A stretch of 64,000 bases of DNA, from the NCBI GenBank assembly GCA_040285745.1, contig JAUFOR010000003.1, forward strand, positions 744,001-808,000. Reading direction: 5' to 3'. The notes beneath the pieces were generated by a model. It was not told the DNA's origin. It saw only the letters and a program-made list of their open reading frames with translations, and did no database searches. The stretch comes from Barthelona sp. PCE (taxonomy: Eukaryota; Metamonada: BaSk clade). Within the stretch, counting starts at the first letter, position 1. Each line of letters begins with the position of its first letter. This document shows positions 19,476-28,399 of this stretch, in pieces. The position numbers and the translations under genes were made by a program.

Positions 19476-20425
19476 TTACAAGAAAATGACCTTCGTAGCA
19501 AGGCCCAGAACCGCATGGATGCCCATAAACACAATTAGCAGTATGACAGCTGTCTTAGAATCCTTATATTGGCTCCATAAACGTGTAAACAACGAAAATG
19601 CTGTAAACGCTGCAACCAAAACAATCAAAACAGTCCTAACGGTGTTGGAGGTGAAAACAAACAGAACAAAGATTGGAAGATAAGCTATCAATGAGTAACC
19701 ATAAACACAGTATAAAAACTTCAATGTAGGGACATTTGTCATGAATCCTTGTGATACTAACCAAAAGATCGCGGGCATGAGAAGACCGTAGCCCAAAAAG
19801 ATACCTCCACAAGTCGACATCTGACTCCATTTGAACGCAAACTCTTTACCACTTGTGTATGTTTCATAGTAAGCAATCAAGTTGTTGCAAAGTGCTACAA
19901 CGAAGATTAATGTGACGGTGATCCAGATAGGACCGTAGAAATCAGGATTCTCACGCATTTTTCCAGTGACTGGGGAATTAACTTTGGGGACGATGCTTGA
20001 AACAATTCTTTGGAGGAATCCCTTTGTATCAATATCAAAGTTACCTCTGTAGCGTTTCAGTGAATAACAGGGATACTCACTAGGATCTTTTTGATCCTCC
20101 GGGTCTGCTCCAAGAGTAGGAACATTATTATTAAAGCCAAAAACAGCGCCTTCGACGTCCTCCTCTTCTGCTTCTCCTTCAGGCTCATCTTGAAAGTCAA
20201 CATTTTGACCAGTTTCAAAGAAATCCAAAATTTCGGTATTAGTATTGGTAGTTTCTTCCTCAGCGGGTGTATACTCGGTGTTTGCTAGGTATTAGCGGAA
20301 TAGTCCCTCAAATAAATCAACATACTCTCATTTGCGACATTTTCGGATCCTCCAAAGCCGTCATCCTCCAAAAAAGCTGCGAGGTCGTCAGCAGCTGAGT
20401 CCATCAAGCGATTTTCTTCACTCAT
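19476..20425 (-). CDS. Yip1-domain protein (YIPF1/2-like), two exons
   Basis: Coding sequence is exon 1 20326-20425 and exon 2 19476-20284, 302 residues when the 41-nt intron is removed. The cytosolic N-terminus is acidic. After it, YPCYSLKRYRGNFDIDT and NPDFYGPIWITVTLIF are diagnostic of YIPF1/2, followed by five membrane helices. These proteins recruit or regulate Rab GTPases and COPII/Golgi traffic. The chosen ATG at 20425 gives MSEENRLMDSAADDLAAF as the N-terminus; without splicing the frame stops at TAG. This is a candidate functional partner of the Rab proteins coded elsewhere, including the neighbour at 15978. Confidence 0.88.
20285..20325 (-). other. spliceosomal intron in the YIPF gene
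   Basis: 41 nt, starting GTATGTTGAT and ending GCTAATACCTAG on the minus strand. It interrupts codon 34 after its first base (phase 1). Removal joins a Ser/Asp-rich N-terminal exon to the long YIPF frame, and reading through would hit the TAG of the acceptor. Confidence 0.9.
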
Positions 20426-20493
20426 AAAATGTCAATAAAGACGAAAGGGTAAGATTATGCTAAAACAAGATTATCAGCTACTTTTATTTTCAA

Positions 20494-21942
20494 TTAACTA
20501 ACAGAACGTTCCTCGATGTCATTAATGAATCTCTGGATATCACGCACCATTTCTTCATCCTCAACAGAATCAATCTTGGTAGTCAGAGTTTCTATTAACG
20601 TGTTAACTTCCAATGTGAGCTTTGCTTCTGAGCTCCTTCGGAGTGCGGCAAGCTTTTCGGCGCTCAGCTTGGTGATAACATGCTTTAAAATAGCAGGACG
20701 ATGAATATTATCAACGAAAAAATCCAACATGCAAGTGCAAACGCGACTTGCCCTGGAACTAACATATTTTCCAATCTGCTCAATTGAGAGACTGTACTCG
20801 TCCTTAAATGTGTTGTATACTGTATCATCCTTGATTAAAGCTGAAAGCGCTCTGGTAACATGAATTATTGTAATGTGACCGGGTGATCTCAGCAAACTAG
20901 CACATATACGGAGGATATTACGCTGGAATAACTCCACGGCAGAACCATGTGTAGCCAAAAAGTGCACGATACGTGCAGCAGCAGGAATCGTCATACCATG
21001 TGGTGAACTCTCCATGATTCCAATGAGATGCTGCAGGAAATCAGGCAGCTTAATCTTCTCATAAAGAGGAAGAGGATTATTAGTGTGAGTAACAATATTA
21101 GCCAAAGTCGACAAAACATATTCCTTGATGGACGCAGCACGCTCGTCCAGAAGTCCAATGATAACGTCAAGGGCGCTTTCCAGATGAACTGCAACTTCTG
21201 GCAACCGTGAAAGGTTACGCAGGCACCAAATCGTGAGCTCAACTATGACTCCGTTGTCGGGATGGTTGAGTAGCTTGCGGAGCGCAGTGACGCAGCCGCT
21301 GTCAGCCATTGCCTTCAAAGTACTATCGGTAACAGTTGCACTGAGGTTAACGAGGGCGCCGAGCACCATTGATTGAATTCCCTCAGTATCCTCCATACCA
21401 TAGATGGCAGGGTTCTGGACATCTGGTATGTTTGATTGATCCAACATATCAACGAGCGTAGAAATCAAATCCCTCCTTTGCTCGAGCAGAACATTACGAT
21501 TCTTCTCAAGCTGAAGGGTGTTGCGTAGTCCCCTGAGCACCTCCATGCGCAGTACGGGGTCCTTTCCTGTGATAAAGTGACTGTATGTTAAATAGACTCC
21601 AATATTGCGCCCTGACTCCAAAAGAGACATACATAACGTACATAGTCGCCCCAGGTATTCTGAGTCAACGTACACATCTTTCTGGCAACAATCGCTACAA
21701 ATAACACGACCATCACGACGACAATGATGACGTCTGTGGAAGAATGAAAAGCGAGCTCCACATAGCGTACACAGCTCACATTCCTCATCGGGAACCCAAT
21801 GCTTTTGCGAGGGTTGAGGAAGAAGATGAGTTGGTGGTTTGCTTACTGATACCATCATATCTTGTGTATATTCAACATTGATGTGCTGCTCCAGGTGCGC
21901 CTTTGGCGTTTTGTGGAAAACCGGTTGAGGATCCTTCGACAT
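20494..21942 (-). CDS. FYVE zinc finger plus armadillo-repeat protein
   Basis: 482 residues. The FYVE domain spans about residues 48-110. It has the WVPD entry, RRHHCR basic patch and zinc ligands C58, C61, C74, C82, C85, C101 and C104. The fourth ligand position is Asp77 (HHCRRDG instead of HHCRxCG). Armadillo-like repeats occupy about 130-460, for example ELTIWCLRNLSRLPEVA and KEYVLSTLANIVTH. FYVE domains bind PI3P on endosomes, so the protein probably scaffolds endosomal traffic. The pairing of FYVE with ARM repeats is not one of the common animal architectures I know. The start ATG at 21942 is followed by an uncharged linker. Confidence 0.8.
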   Translation of the reverse strand: MSKDPQPVFHKTPKAHLEQHINVEYTQDMMVSVSKPPTHLLPQPSQKHWVPDEECELCTLCGARFSFFHRRHHCRRDGRVICSDCCQKDVYVDSEYLGRLCTLCMSLLESGRNIGVYLTYSHFITGKDPVLRMEVLRGLRNTLQLEKNRNVLLEQRRDLISTLVDMLDQSNIPDVQNPAIYGMEDTEGIQSMVLGALVNLSATVTDSTLKAMADSGCVTALRKLLNHPDNGVIVELTIWCLRNLSRLPEVAVHLESALDVIIGLLDERAASIKEYVLSTLANIVTHTNNPLPLYEKIKLPDFLQHLIGIMESSPHGMTIPAAARIVHFLATHGSAVELFQRNILRICASLLRSPGHITIIHVTRALSALIKDDTVYNTFKDEYSLSIEQIGKYVSSRASRVCTCMLDFFVDNIHRPAILKHVITKLSAEKLAALRRSSEAKLTLEVNTLIETLTTKIDSVEDEEMVRDIQRFINDIEERSVS

Positions 21943-22120
21943 TGATGTGAGATAACGGAAAACAGGAAATAGTATACCACAATGCTTAGCTGCGATGTAG
22001 TACCTTGTTTATTTAACAAATTGGGCTTGGTAACCCGTGAAATAACACCAGAAGACTCAATTTTTTTTGTTTTAAAAATTTGAACCCACTTTCAAGGTTT
22101 TTTGTACTATTTATTCGAGA

Positions 22121-23758
22121 ATGGACCTTGAAAATCTTTCAAATGAAGAATTGGAAAGATATCTTAACGATTTAAAGCGTGAGGAAGCACGAATGCGCGA
22201 AATTTTGAAAACTGAACGTAATTTGGGCAATGCAGATCTTGAAGGGGTTATAGACGTGCAGCCGTATGCCGTTGAGGAGAGGAGATTTGATCCTACCTTA
22301 CTTAGCTTGGGCATTATAAATACACGCTCAGCCCGTCGTCGAAAAAGGAAGCGGAAAAAGGGAAAGAAGGATGAGGACGAGCCCACCACGATGTTTCAAC
22401 CCTTCAGTTTTGATGGACGTAAAGATTATCACGTTTTTTCTCGTCGTTCTCTTGATGAATACGTAAAGGAGAAGAAAGAGGAGGAGGAAAAGCTAAGATC
22501 ACACACTTTCAAGGCGAAAAAGATCCCTAAGAGCACAACAGAGCCCAGGTTCCAACGTATCATGGAAAAGCAGAAGCAGCGCCGTGATTTTGTATTGGAG
22601 AACAGCAAGCGCATTTCTAAAGAGAATGAGAAACCATTTACCTTCTATGAGCGCGATATTGAGAAGAAAAATGATCGATTATTGAAGTCACAAAAGCATG
22701 AACAAGAAGAGTTGAACAGATCAATGGAGCTTGCAGTAAGTTACAAAGCACGTGATATGCCAGAGTTTCCTGAACCTGAGGACAACACAGAAGAACGTCA
22801 GATGATTAAGGCTGCAAGAATGGAGCAGTTGAAAAGAATATCGAGGTTACCCAAGCGCATGCAGGAGGGATTAGAGATTGATCGCAAACGTAGAGATCGT
22901 CTGATTAAGGAATATGAGGAGCACTTTGCTGAGGTGTGCACCTTCAGGCCTATGGTCAACCATAAGCTGCCAGACTATGCAACAAACCAAGAACAGTTCG
23001 AAAAAAGTCTTCAAGCAGCTAGAAAGAACAAGAAAACTATTAAGGCCAAGCCGTTCGAGTTGCGTACAGCGGGAATAGGATTCGATACCAAGCAGCGTAT
23101 CATAGAAGATATTAAGAATGACGGTCTTCATCTCGTTGAAAACAGATGGCCATATAAAAGTACACGAGCTCCTGTTAAACCCACTCCTATGCCAAAATAC
23201 GGCAAGGTGGACATGGAAAAGATTGAAAATCGTACTACGAGGCTGAGAAAAGCAAAGTTACAGAAGGAAATGGAAGAAAAGCAGAAAATGCTAAGTCAAG
23301 AGAAATTGGCAGCTCGAGAACGTAAAACACGGTTGAGAAAGATGGCTAAAAAGATTGCTCCTCTTCTACACAGTGGCCCTGACTTCAAGAAAAGAGCTGA
23401 GGAGACCAAGAAGGAATATAAACAAAGAATCCGCGATATGACTTTGCGGTACCAATCAAGCGTTCAGAGCATGTATGATCGTGTGAATGAGGAGCGCAAA
23501 ACACTGTTCGAGAGACATGATGATGAGGTGCAGCGAAGGAAATTGGAAAAGGAAAAGAAAATGCAGAAGCGGAGGAAAAAATCCAAAAAGGTTAAGAAAA
23601 ACAAACCAAGTACTGTAACGAGGGAAAAATTGGATTCTGAACTGGAAAATTATAAGAAAAAGCTGATGGATGAGTTAGATGATAGTATAGATCTGAGCAT
23701 TAACACACATCATTCTATTGACACTCCTGATACACCTTTAATCAAGACACTCCAATAA
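22121..23758 (+). CDS. FAM161: FAM161 (UPF0564) centriole/ciliary protein
   Basis: 545 residues, strongly basic and coiled-coil. Family landmarks are present in order: FKAKKIPKSTTEPRF, then KPFTFYERD near residues 160-170, ISRLPKRMQEGLEIDRKRR, and the block CTFRPMVNHKLPDYATNQEQF that resembles the conserved FAM161 C-terminal motif 'F.P.I...PDF..L...F'. A long Lys/Arg/Glu helix finishes the protein. FAM161A belongs to the inner scaffold of centrioles and binds microtubules, so basal-body localisation is expected. The stop lies 7 bases before the stop of the convergent ankyrin gene. Confidence 0.75.
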   Translation: MDLENLSNEELERYLNDLKREEARMREILKTERNLGNADLEGVIDVQPYAVEERRFDPTLLSLGIINTRSARRRKRKRKKGKKDEDEPTTMFQPFSFDGRKDYHVFSRRSLDEYVKEKKEEEEKLRSHTFKAKKIPKSTTEPRFQRIMEKQKQRRDFVLENSKRISKENEKPFTFYERDIEKKNDRLLKSQKHEQEELNRSMELAVSYKARDMPEFPEPEDNTEERQMIKAARMEQLKRISRLPKRMQEGLEIDRKRRDRLIKEYEEHFAEVCTFRPMVNHKLPDYATNQEQFEKSLQAARKNKKTIKAKPFELRTAGIGFDTKQRIIEDIKNDGLHLVENRWPYKSTRAPVKPTPMPKYGKVDMEKIENRTTRLRKAKLQKEMEEKQKMLSQEKLAARERKTRLRKMAKKIAPLLHSGPDFKKRAEETKKEYKQRIRDMTLRYQSSVQSMYDRVNEERKTLFERHDDEVQRRKLEKEKKMQKRRKKSKKVKKNKPSTVTREKLDSELENYKKKLMDELDDSIDLSINTHHSIDTPDTPLIKTLQ

Positions 23759-23765
23759 AACACTT

Positions 23766-24587
23766 TTATTCACACTTGATATATTTTGCCACATCCTCTT
23801 CTTCCCAAACCATGCTAATAATTGTCTCGAAATCAGTATCTAACGAATCTTTGAAGTCAACGTCAGCGCCAAACTCAATGAGCAGGTCGACCACGTCCAC
23901 TCTGTAGGCCAAAGCCGCTGAAAACAACAGACTGCGATTGAAGGAGCTATCAATGTTGACATCAGCACCCATCTCGCATAAACGACGTAGTAATTCGATT
24001 GGAGCCTTTTCTATGAGGGAGAACAAAAGCGATGGGGTGGTCTCATCGCATGTGTTTATATCAAACCCATTCTGTACTAAAAAATCAAGGATATCAATAT
24101 GTTTTGTCGCATCAAATACTTTTGCCAACACTGTCATTGGATTCTCATTGATATATATACACTCCTTAGGATCAATGATCTCCATTCCCTTCACTACATT
24201 ATCAAAGTTACCACAAACTAAGTCGACGTAAAAACGCTCTTCCTGGGTCATTGCACGTATATTAGGCATAGACTGGAGGTATAGGAAGATTGCGTCGGAC
24301 TTGTTGTACATTTTTGCAACCACAAGTGGGTTAGGTGTGGTAAATATGCACTTCTCATCTATTCCGATGAGTTTCCGAACTATATCAAGGCTTCCTCCCT
24401 GGATTGCTGCTAGTAGAGGTGTTGTTCCACCACAATATTCACATACATTAGCTCCTTCAGCAAGAAGCACATCAACAAATTCCATTTTTGCCATTAAACA
24501 TGCTTCTATCAAAAAAGGTGCTGTAGCAGATGTCCCGGTACCACAGGATGATCCCTCCTCAGGTCCACAGGTTGCGCACGAAGACAT
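23766..24587 (-). CDS. ankyrin-repeat protein
   Basis: 273 residues. After a Cys/Ser/Gly-rich start there are about six ankyrin repeats. Clear ones are EACLMAKMEFVDVLLAEGAN, GGTTPLLAAIQGGSLDIVRKL, LLRRLCEMGADVNIDSSFN and LLFSAALAYRVDVVDLLIEFGADV. No enzymatic domain is visible, so it is likely a protein-interaction scaffold. Ankyrin proteins are expanded in many parasitic protists. Specific binding partner unknown. Confidence 0.85.
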   Translation of the reverse strand: MSSCATCGPEEGSSCGTGTSATAPFLIEACLMAKMEFVDVLLAEGANVCEYCGGTTPLLAAIQGGSLDIVRKLIGIDEKCIFTTPNPLVVAKMYNKSDAIFLYLQSMPNIRAMTQEERFYVDLVCGNFDNVVKGMEIIDPKECIYINENPMTVLAKVFDATKHIDILDFLVQNGFDINTCDETTPSLLFSLIEKAPIELLRRLCEMGADVNIDSSFNRSLLFSAALAYRVDVVDLLIEFGADVDFKDSLDTDFETIISMVWEEEDVAKYIKCE

Positions 24588-24867
24588 TTAAAGATGAAAA
24601 GAGTGAGAATCTGAAAACATGAAGTGCACATAGTTTGTTGAATAGTATGGTGAAATATCATCGGTACGCTGCAAAATGCGGAAGGAAATTTCAATATATG
24701 TGCTACACAACTATTCTTCCTCATTTCCACATTTATTCTTCTCGATATCAATATATAATCATTTAGAAGTTCCTTCCAAGTATAATACAGTGTGCATGCT
24801 AGCTACAAAAAGCAAATAAATGTTCCAGTTAACGGCCACCATTCATTGTTATTCGAAAAAAAAGTGC

Positions 24868-25698
24868 TTACACACTATGAGTCACAGCCGGGTTCTTTGG
24901 TGATAAAGGTTGTGGCGCACGTCTATTATAACGATAATTGCGTAACAAAATAAAAGCTTCGTGAAACAAATCACCAAAATGTTCCATATTCTTCAAATCA
25001 TCCTCTAACCATGAATAATCGAGGTTTAGCTGCGACACCAATATGAATACGTGTATATCCAGACCCTTTTCTGCCAGCATGTTCATGTACCGCGTCACAA
25101 TATGGTCTCGAACAGGTATAAACCTCCTGTTATCTTTTAGAGCTTCGTGAATTCGCCCCATTGCGGCTATGAACTGTGCAGGACGAAGTGGCTGATTATT
25201 TAAAGAAGGAGGACGGAAAAAATTCATTGTACAAAAAACAAAAGTTCCTGGAATACCTTCCCGTTTGTAATTAAAATGGATGAACTCCACAATTCCGCTA
25301 GAATGGCAGAAACCGTTGCAATATACAGTAAGACGAGAATGAGCCAATCTTTGCTCTTCAAAATCAACCTCATCAATGTTTTTAACAATGATATCATCAA
25401 TATACCACCCATCAGTTCTGCTTTCCCTCATTCTACGTTCAGCAGTAGGACCAAAAGTAAATTTGCCAGCAAATAAATCTATAATCTTGTTCTTCATAAG
25501 GGCACATGTGCTCATCGTTACGTCTGTGAATTGGTTTGTACCAAAAACCCCCATGAGCTCAGGTATATAAGTGTCAAAAATCACATCTTGCCAATGAGAC
25601 TTGTTAGACATCATAAGGTACAAGTTGTTCGGATTGTCGCCCGTAATAATGTCAATTGGCCTGAATGGCTCGCCCATTTGTGTATAAACAGGACACAT
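24868..25698 (-). CDS. hypothetical protein, unrecognised
   Basis: 276 residues starting MCPVYTQMG. The composition is that of a folded cytosolic protein with no membrane helix or signal peptide. Segments such as SRLTVYCNGFCHSSGIVEFIH and GTFVFCTMNFFRPP contain several cysteines but no standard zinc-finger spacing. I cannot place it in a family. Codon use and an uninterrupted 276-codon frame make it very likely a gene. It is followed upstream by a 407-bp AT-rich gap. Confidence 0.6.
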   Translation of the reverse strand: MCPVYTQMGEPFRPIDIITGDNPNNLYLMMSNKSHWQDVIFDTYIPELMGVFGTNQFTDVTMSTCALMKNKIIDLFAGKFTFGPTAERRMRESRTDGWYIDDIIVKNIDEVDFEEQRLAHSRLTVYCNGFCHSSGIVEFIHFNYKREGIPGTFVFCTMNFFRPPSLNNQPLRPAQFIAAMGRIHEALKDNRRFIPVRDHIVTRYMNMLAEKGLDIHVFILVSQLNLDYSWLEDDLKNMEHFGDLFHEAFILLRNYRYNRRAPQPLSPKNPAVTHSV

Positions 25699-26105
25699 TT
25701 GTTAAATAGAAAATATATTTAGAAAAACAGGTTTGAAGACTTATTTGAAATTCCCCAACATCTCACATGGTCGCTAATATATTTTGAAGGTCTTTAAGCT
25801 GTACATTGCCCATGAAAAACGATAGTTAGTGCTTGAGTTACACTTTTGAGACAAACTTGATTTACATATCGTAATATTAAGATCTACCATTCAATAAATC
25901 TTATTGAAGACTCAAAAATTGGTAGAAAATGGTAAAAATTTACCCCCCTACTAAAAAATCCATAATTAGATGAAAAACAATAACTTATTTGCATGGTTTT
26001 ACAAGTTCTTAAGGGGCAATACATGAATAAATAACGCATTCAGCATTCAAATATATTTAGAAAAGAGAGAGAAGCCATATATAAACTCTTTTCACCATTT
26101 TCATT
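25699..26105. other. 407-bp divergent intergenic region
   Basis: AT-rich spacer between the unknown gene and the second Stealth gene. It ends with TTTCACC and TTTCATT just before the ATG at 26106, consistent with an Inr promoter and a leader of only a few bases. No other feature was recognised. Confidence 0.6.
26101..26105 (+). promoter_or_regulatory. Inr-like TCATT directly before the Stealth gene ATG
   Basis: TTTTCATT abuts the ATG at 26106, with the central A three bases upstream. It resembles the trichomonad initiator TCA(+1)YW. If real, the mRNA leader is about 3 nt. Confidence 0.45.
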
Positions 26106-27215
26106 ATGGGCATTACAAAACAGCATGTTTTTCACATGCTAACCATTATAATTTGTCTGGGTGTACAAGTAAGGTTGAAATACACACTCTGCCCCAATTT
26201 CTTTGAAAAAGAACATGTAGTCAAAGATTTCACCCCAAAGAAGGTAGATGTGTTATACACCTGGGTAAATGGAAGCGATCCTGACTTCGTAAGGGATTAT
26301 AGACAGTTTGTAGATCCCGCTTTCACATATAACTCCAACAGATACAATGACAACTTTGAACTACTATTTTCGCTGCGCTCACTTGATATGTACATGCCTT
26401 TTGTGAACAATATCATTCTTTACACAAACGGACAAATCCCACATTGGTTAAACACCTCCATTCCAAATTTAAAAGTGATTTTCCACAAGGATGTGTTCCC
26501 TGAACCGGAATCGCAGCTCCCTACTTTCAATTCAAGACCTATAGAAGCTTCCATGTTCGACATAGAAGATTTAAGTGATATTTTTGTGTATATGAATGAT
26601 GATGTTTTTTTAAAGGGCCCTATGCACATCACAGACTATGTTTCGAAGAATTCCGGACCTATATTCTATCATACAGGCTTTCAGTACAGCATGCACACTA
26701 AAGTAGAACACCGACAAACTTTAAAGTTCACTTTTGAAAGTGTTTGTCCAGCATTTGAACCAAACGCGCGCAAGAACACACCTTTCAAACATTACATATT
26801 GACACATGCACACAGAACCTTCCACAAAAAGCTTTCCAAACAACTTTTAGAAATGACTCCCTTGGCGCAAGATTTACTGAACCATAGAGTAAGAACTGTC
26901 AAGCAGCTGGATCCTATCCACTATTTATATCACGCAAATCAGTTTATTTCCAAGTTTTGTGGAACAAATGTGATTGAGGAACGAAGAGTGGGTAACTACT
27001 ATGGTTTAAAGAACTTTGACACAAGAGAACATCTGCAAAAGGTAATTGATAGGTGGCCCATCAACTCTTACAATATCAATGATAATATCATTGATGGTAA
27101 ACCTGGTGCCATGGCAGGTAGATATGCTTTTCGTGAAGAGATGATTAGAAGATATCCTAATCCTTCTAAATTTGAGCGTGAAGACTGGTATTTACCTTCC
27201 GAATTTCTTCAATAG
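26106..27215 (+). CDS. Stealth-family sugar-phosphate transferase (copy 2)
   Basis: 369 residues with an N-terminal hydrophobic segment (about 10-25) that would anchor the protein in the secretory pathway. Stealth blocks appear in order: CR1 VLYTWVNGSDPDF, CR2 FSLRSLDMYM, LYTNGQIPHWLNTS, LPTFNSRPIEAS and VYMNDDVFLK, and CR3 LTHAHRTFHKKL. It is clearly paralogous to the gene at 6432-7580, sharing the TWVNGSDP and FNSRPIEA cores. The central region after MNDD is divergent, which suggests a different acceptor. A TCATT initiator-like motif is immediately before the ATG. Confidence 0.88.
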   Translation: MGITKQHVFHMLTIIICLGVQVRLKYTLCPNFFEKEHVVKDFTPKKVDVLYTWVNGSDPDFVRDYRQFVDPAFTYNSNRYNDNFELLFSLRSLDMYMPFVNNIILYTNGQIPHWLNTSIPNLKVIFHKDVFPEPESQLPTFNSRPIEASMFDIEDLSDIFVYMNDDVFLKGPMHITDYVSKNSGPIFYHTGFQYSMHTKVEHRQTLKFTFESVCPAFEPNARKNTPFKHYILTHAHRTFHKKLSKQLLEMTPLAQDLLNHRVRTVKQLDPIHYLYHANQFISKFCGTNVIEERRVGNYYGLKNFDTREHLQKVIDRWPINSYNINDNIIDGKPGAMAGRYAFREEMIRRYPNPSKFEREDWYLPSEFLQ

Positions 27216-27365
27216 TGCATTTTTGCAATAGTAAAGTTAGATCATGATATTTCTTTCTTTATTTTCCTTTTTGTATGGTTGATGCTGCCTAATATAGCAT
27301 GTAAATCACATACATTCACTCAAAATACAATTTAGTCTCGTGTAATCGTTTATTCCCCTTAACGT

Positions 27366-28367
27366 ATGCATTTCTTTGTCCTATCGGCAATCTCATTCGT
27401 GATCTTTTTCACACAGCTGGGGCTTGCACAATACTTGATAAAGAAAAGCAAAGCTATCAAGTTATACCACATAAATGGTAAAGTTACATTGCTTCATGAA
27501 GTTATTATGTGTGTTTGTGGGGTGTCAGCAGTGGCAGCATTATCTGTATTCGACAGATTGGAAGACCTGCTTACAATTGTGCTCTTTCTTGTTGGTATAG
27601 TGGCATTCACTGTAATACAGAGATTATTGCAGGTGTGGCGTGTCACAGCAACGTTGAAACTATGGTTCATTGGAATAGTAAGTTTCCAAACAATTATTTC
27701 ACTTGTTGTTTCCACTTTCATCATGTATTTTTATTTTCTCAACAGAGCAAACCCATTTCTCATGAATTTTGTGAGCATGGCGATCTCCATTTCAATCATT
27801 TTGATGATTTCTTTTCAATCAACGAGATCCTTAGTACTCTTTTTAACTATAGTCACATTATATCAGGTGCTACTCTTTTTTTTGGACCCTGACAGGGATC
27901 TCTGTTCAATGGGGTGCCCGTGGAAAAGCCATGTCCCTAATATGCCTATGGGTATTCATGTTACTGCGACTGCTGGAACGAGCCTAATCCGTTTATCATC
28001 TGTCGTCGTATGTGGTATTGTACTCAAACACATGCGCAAGCTTGACATGCGGTTCTCTGCTAAGTTTGTGCGTAGAGGATTTATCGCTGTCATGATTGCG
28101 TATGTGGTGTGCTTCATGTTGGTGTGGTCCATGGATAGAGGAATCCCTTTTCTTCCCTTTGCATCTATTGCTGTCGCGTTGACGCTGCTTGGGGAGCAAC
28201 ACAGACGATCAATTCCAGATATTTTTGCCGACACACATCACAGCGAAGTTTTGAATTCTCCCGTCATACCCGACGAACCCAACTGGGAGAAGATGTTCAT
28301 GGACGATGTCCACGAGTCGATTGAGTTCAACGTAAGGGCGCTGGATCATCAACAAGCAGCCGTCTAA
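27366..28367 (+). CDS. polytopic membrane protein resembling a catalytically dead signal peptide peptidase
   Basis: 333 residues with about eight hydrophobic helices and a polar C-terminal tail. Its last four helices align without gaps to the presenilin/SPP catalytic half as I know it. TLYQVLLFF stands where SPP has 'IYDVFWVF'. LIRLSSVVVCG stands where SPP has 'LGLGDVVIPG'. IPFLPFAS stands where SPP has 'AQPALLY'. Thus both catalytic aspartates would be replaced (Q167 and S212), while hydrophobic spacing and the terminal Gly are kept. This is an inference from pattern; an unrelated 8-TM protein is the alternative. Length is right for SPP. Confidence 0.4.
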   Translation: MHFFVLSAISFVIFFTQLGLAQYLIKKSKAIKLYHINGKVTLLHEVIMCVCGVSAVAALSVFDRLEDLLTIVLFLVGIVAFTVIQRLLQVWRVTATLKLWFIGIVSFQTIISLVVSTFIMYFYFLNRANPFLMNFVSMAISISIILMISFQSTRSLVLFLTIVTLYQVLLFFLDPDRDLCSMGCPWKSHVPNMPMGIHVTATAGTSLIRLSSVVVCGIVLKHMRKLDMRFSAKFVRRGFIAVMIAYVVCFMLVWSMDRGIPFLPFASIAVALTLLGEQHRRSIPDIFADTHHSEVLNSPVIPDEPNWEKMFMDDVHESIEFNVRALDHQQAAV

Positions 28368-28399
28368 AAAATCTTGAAATCAAAAATTTTAATTTACAA

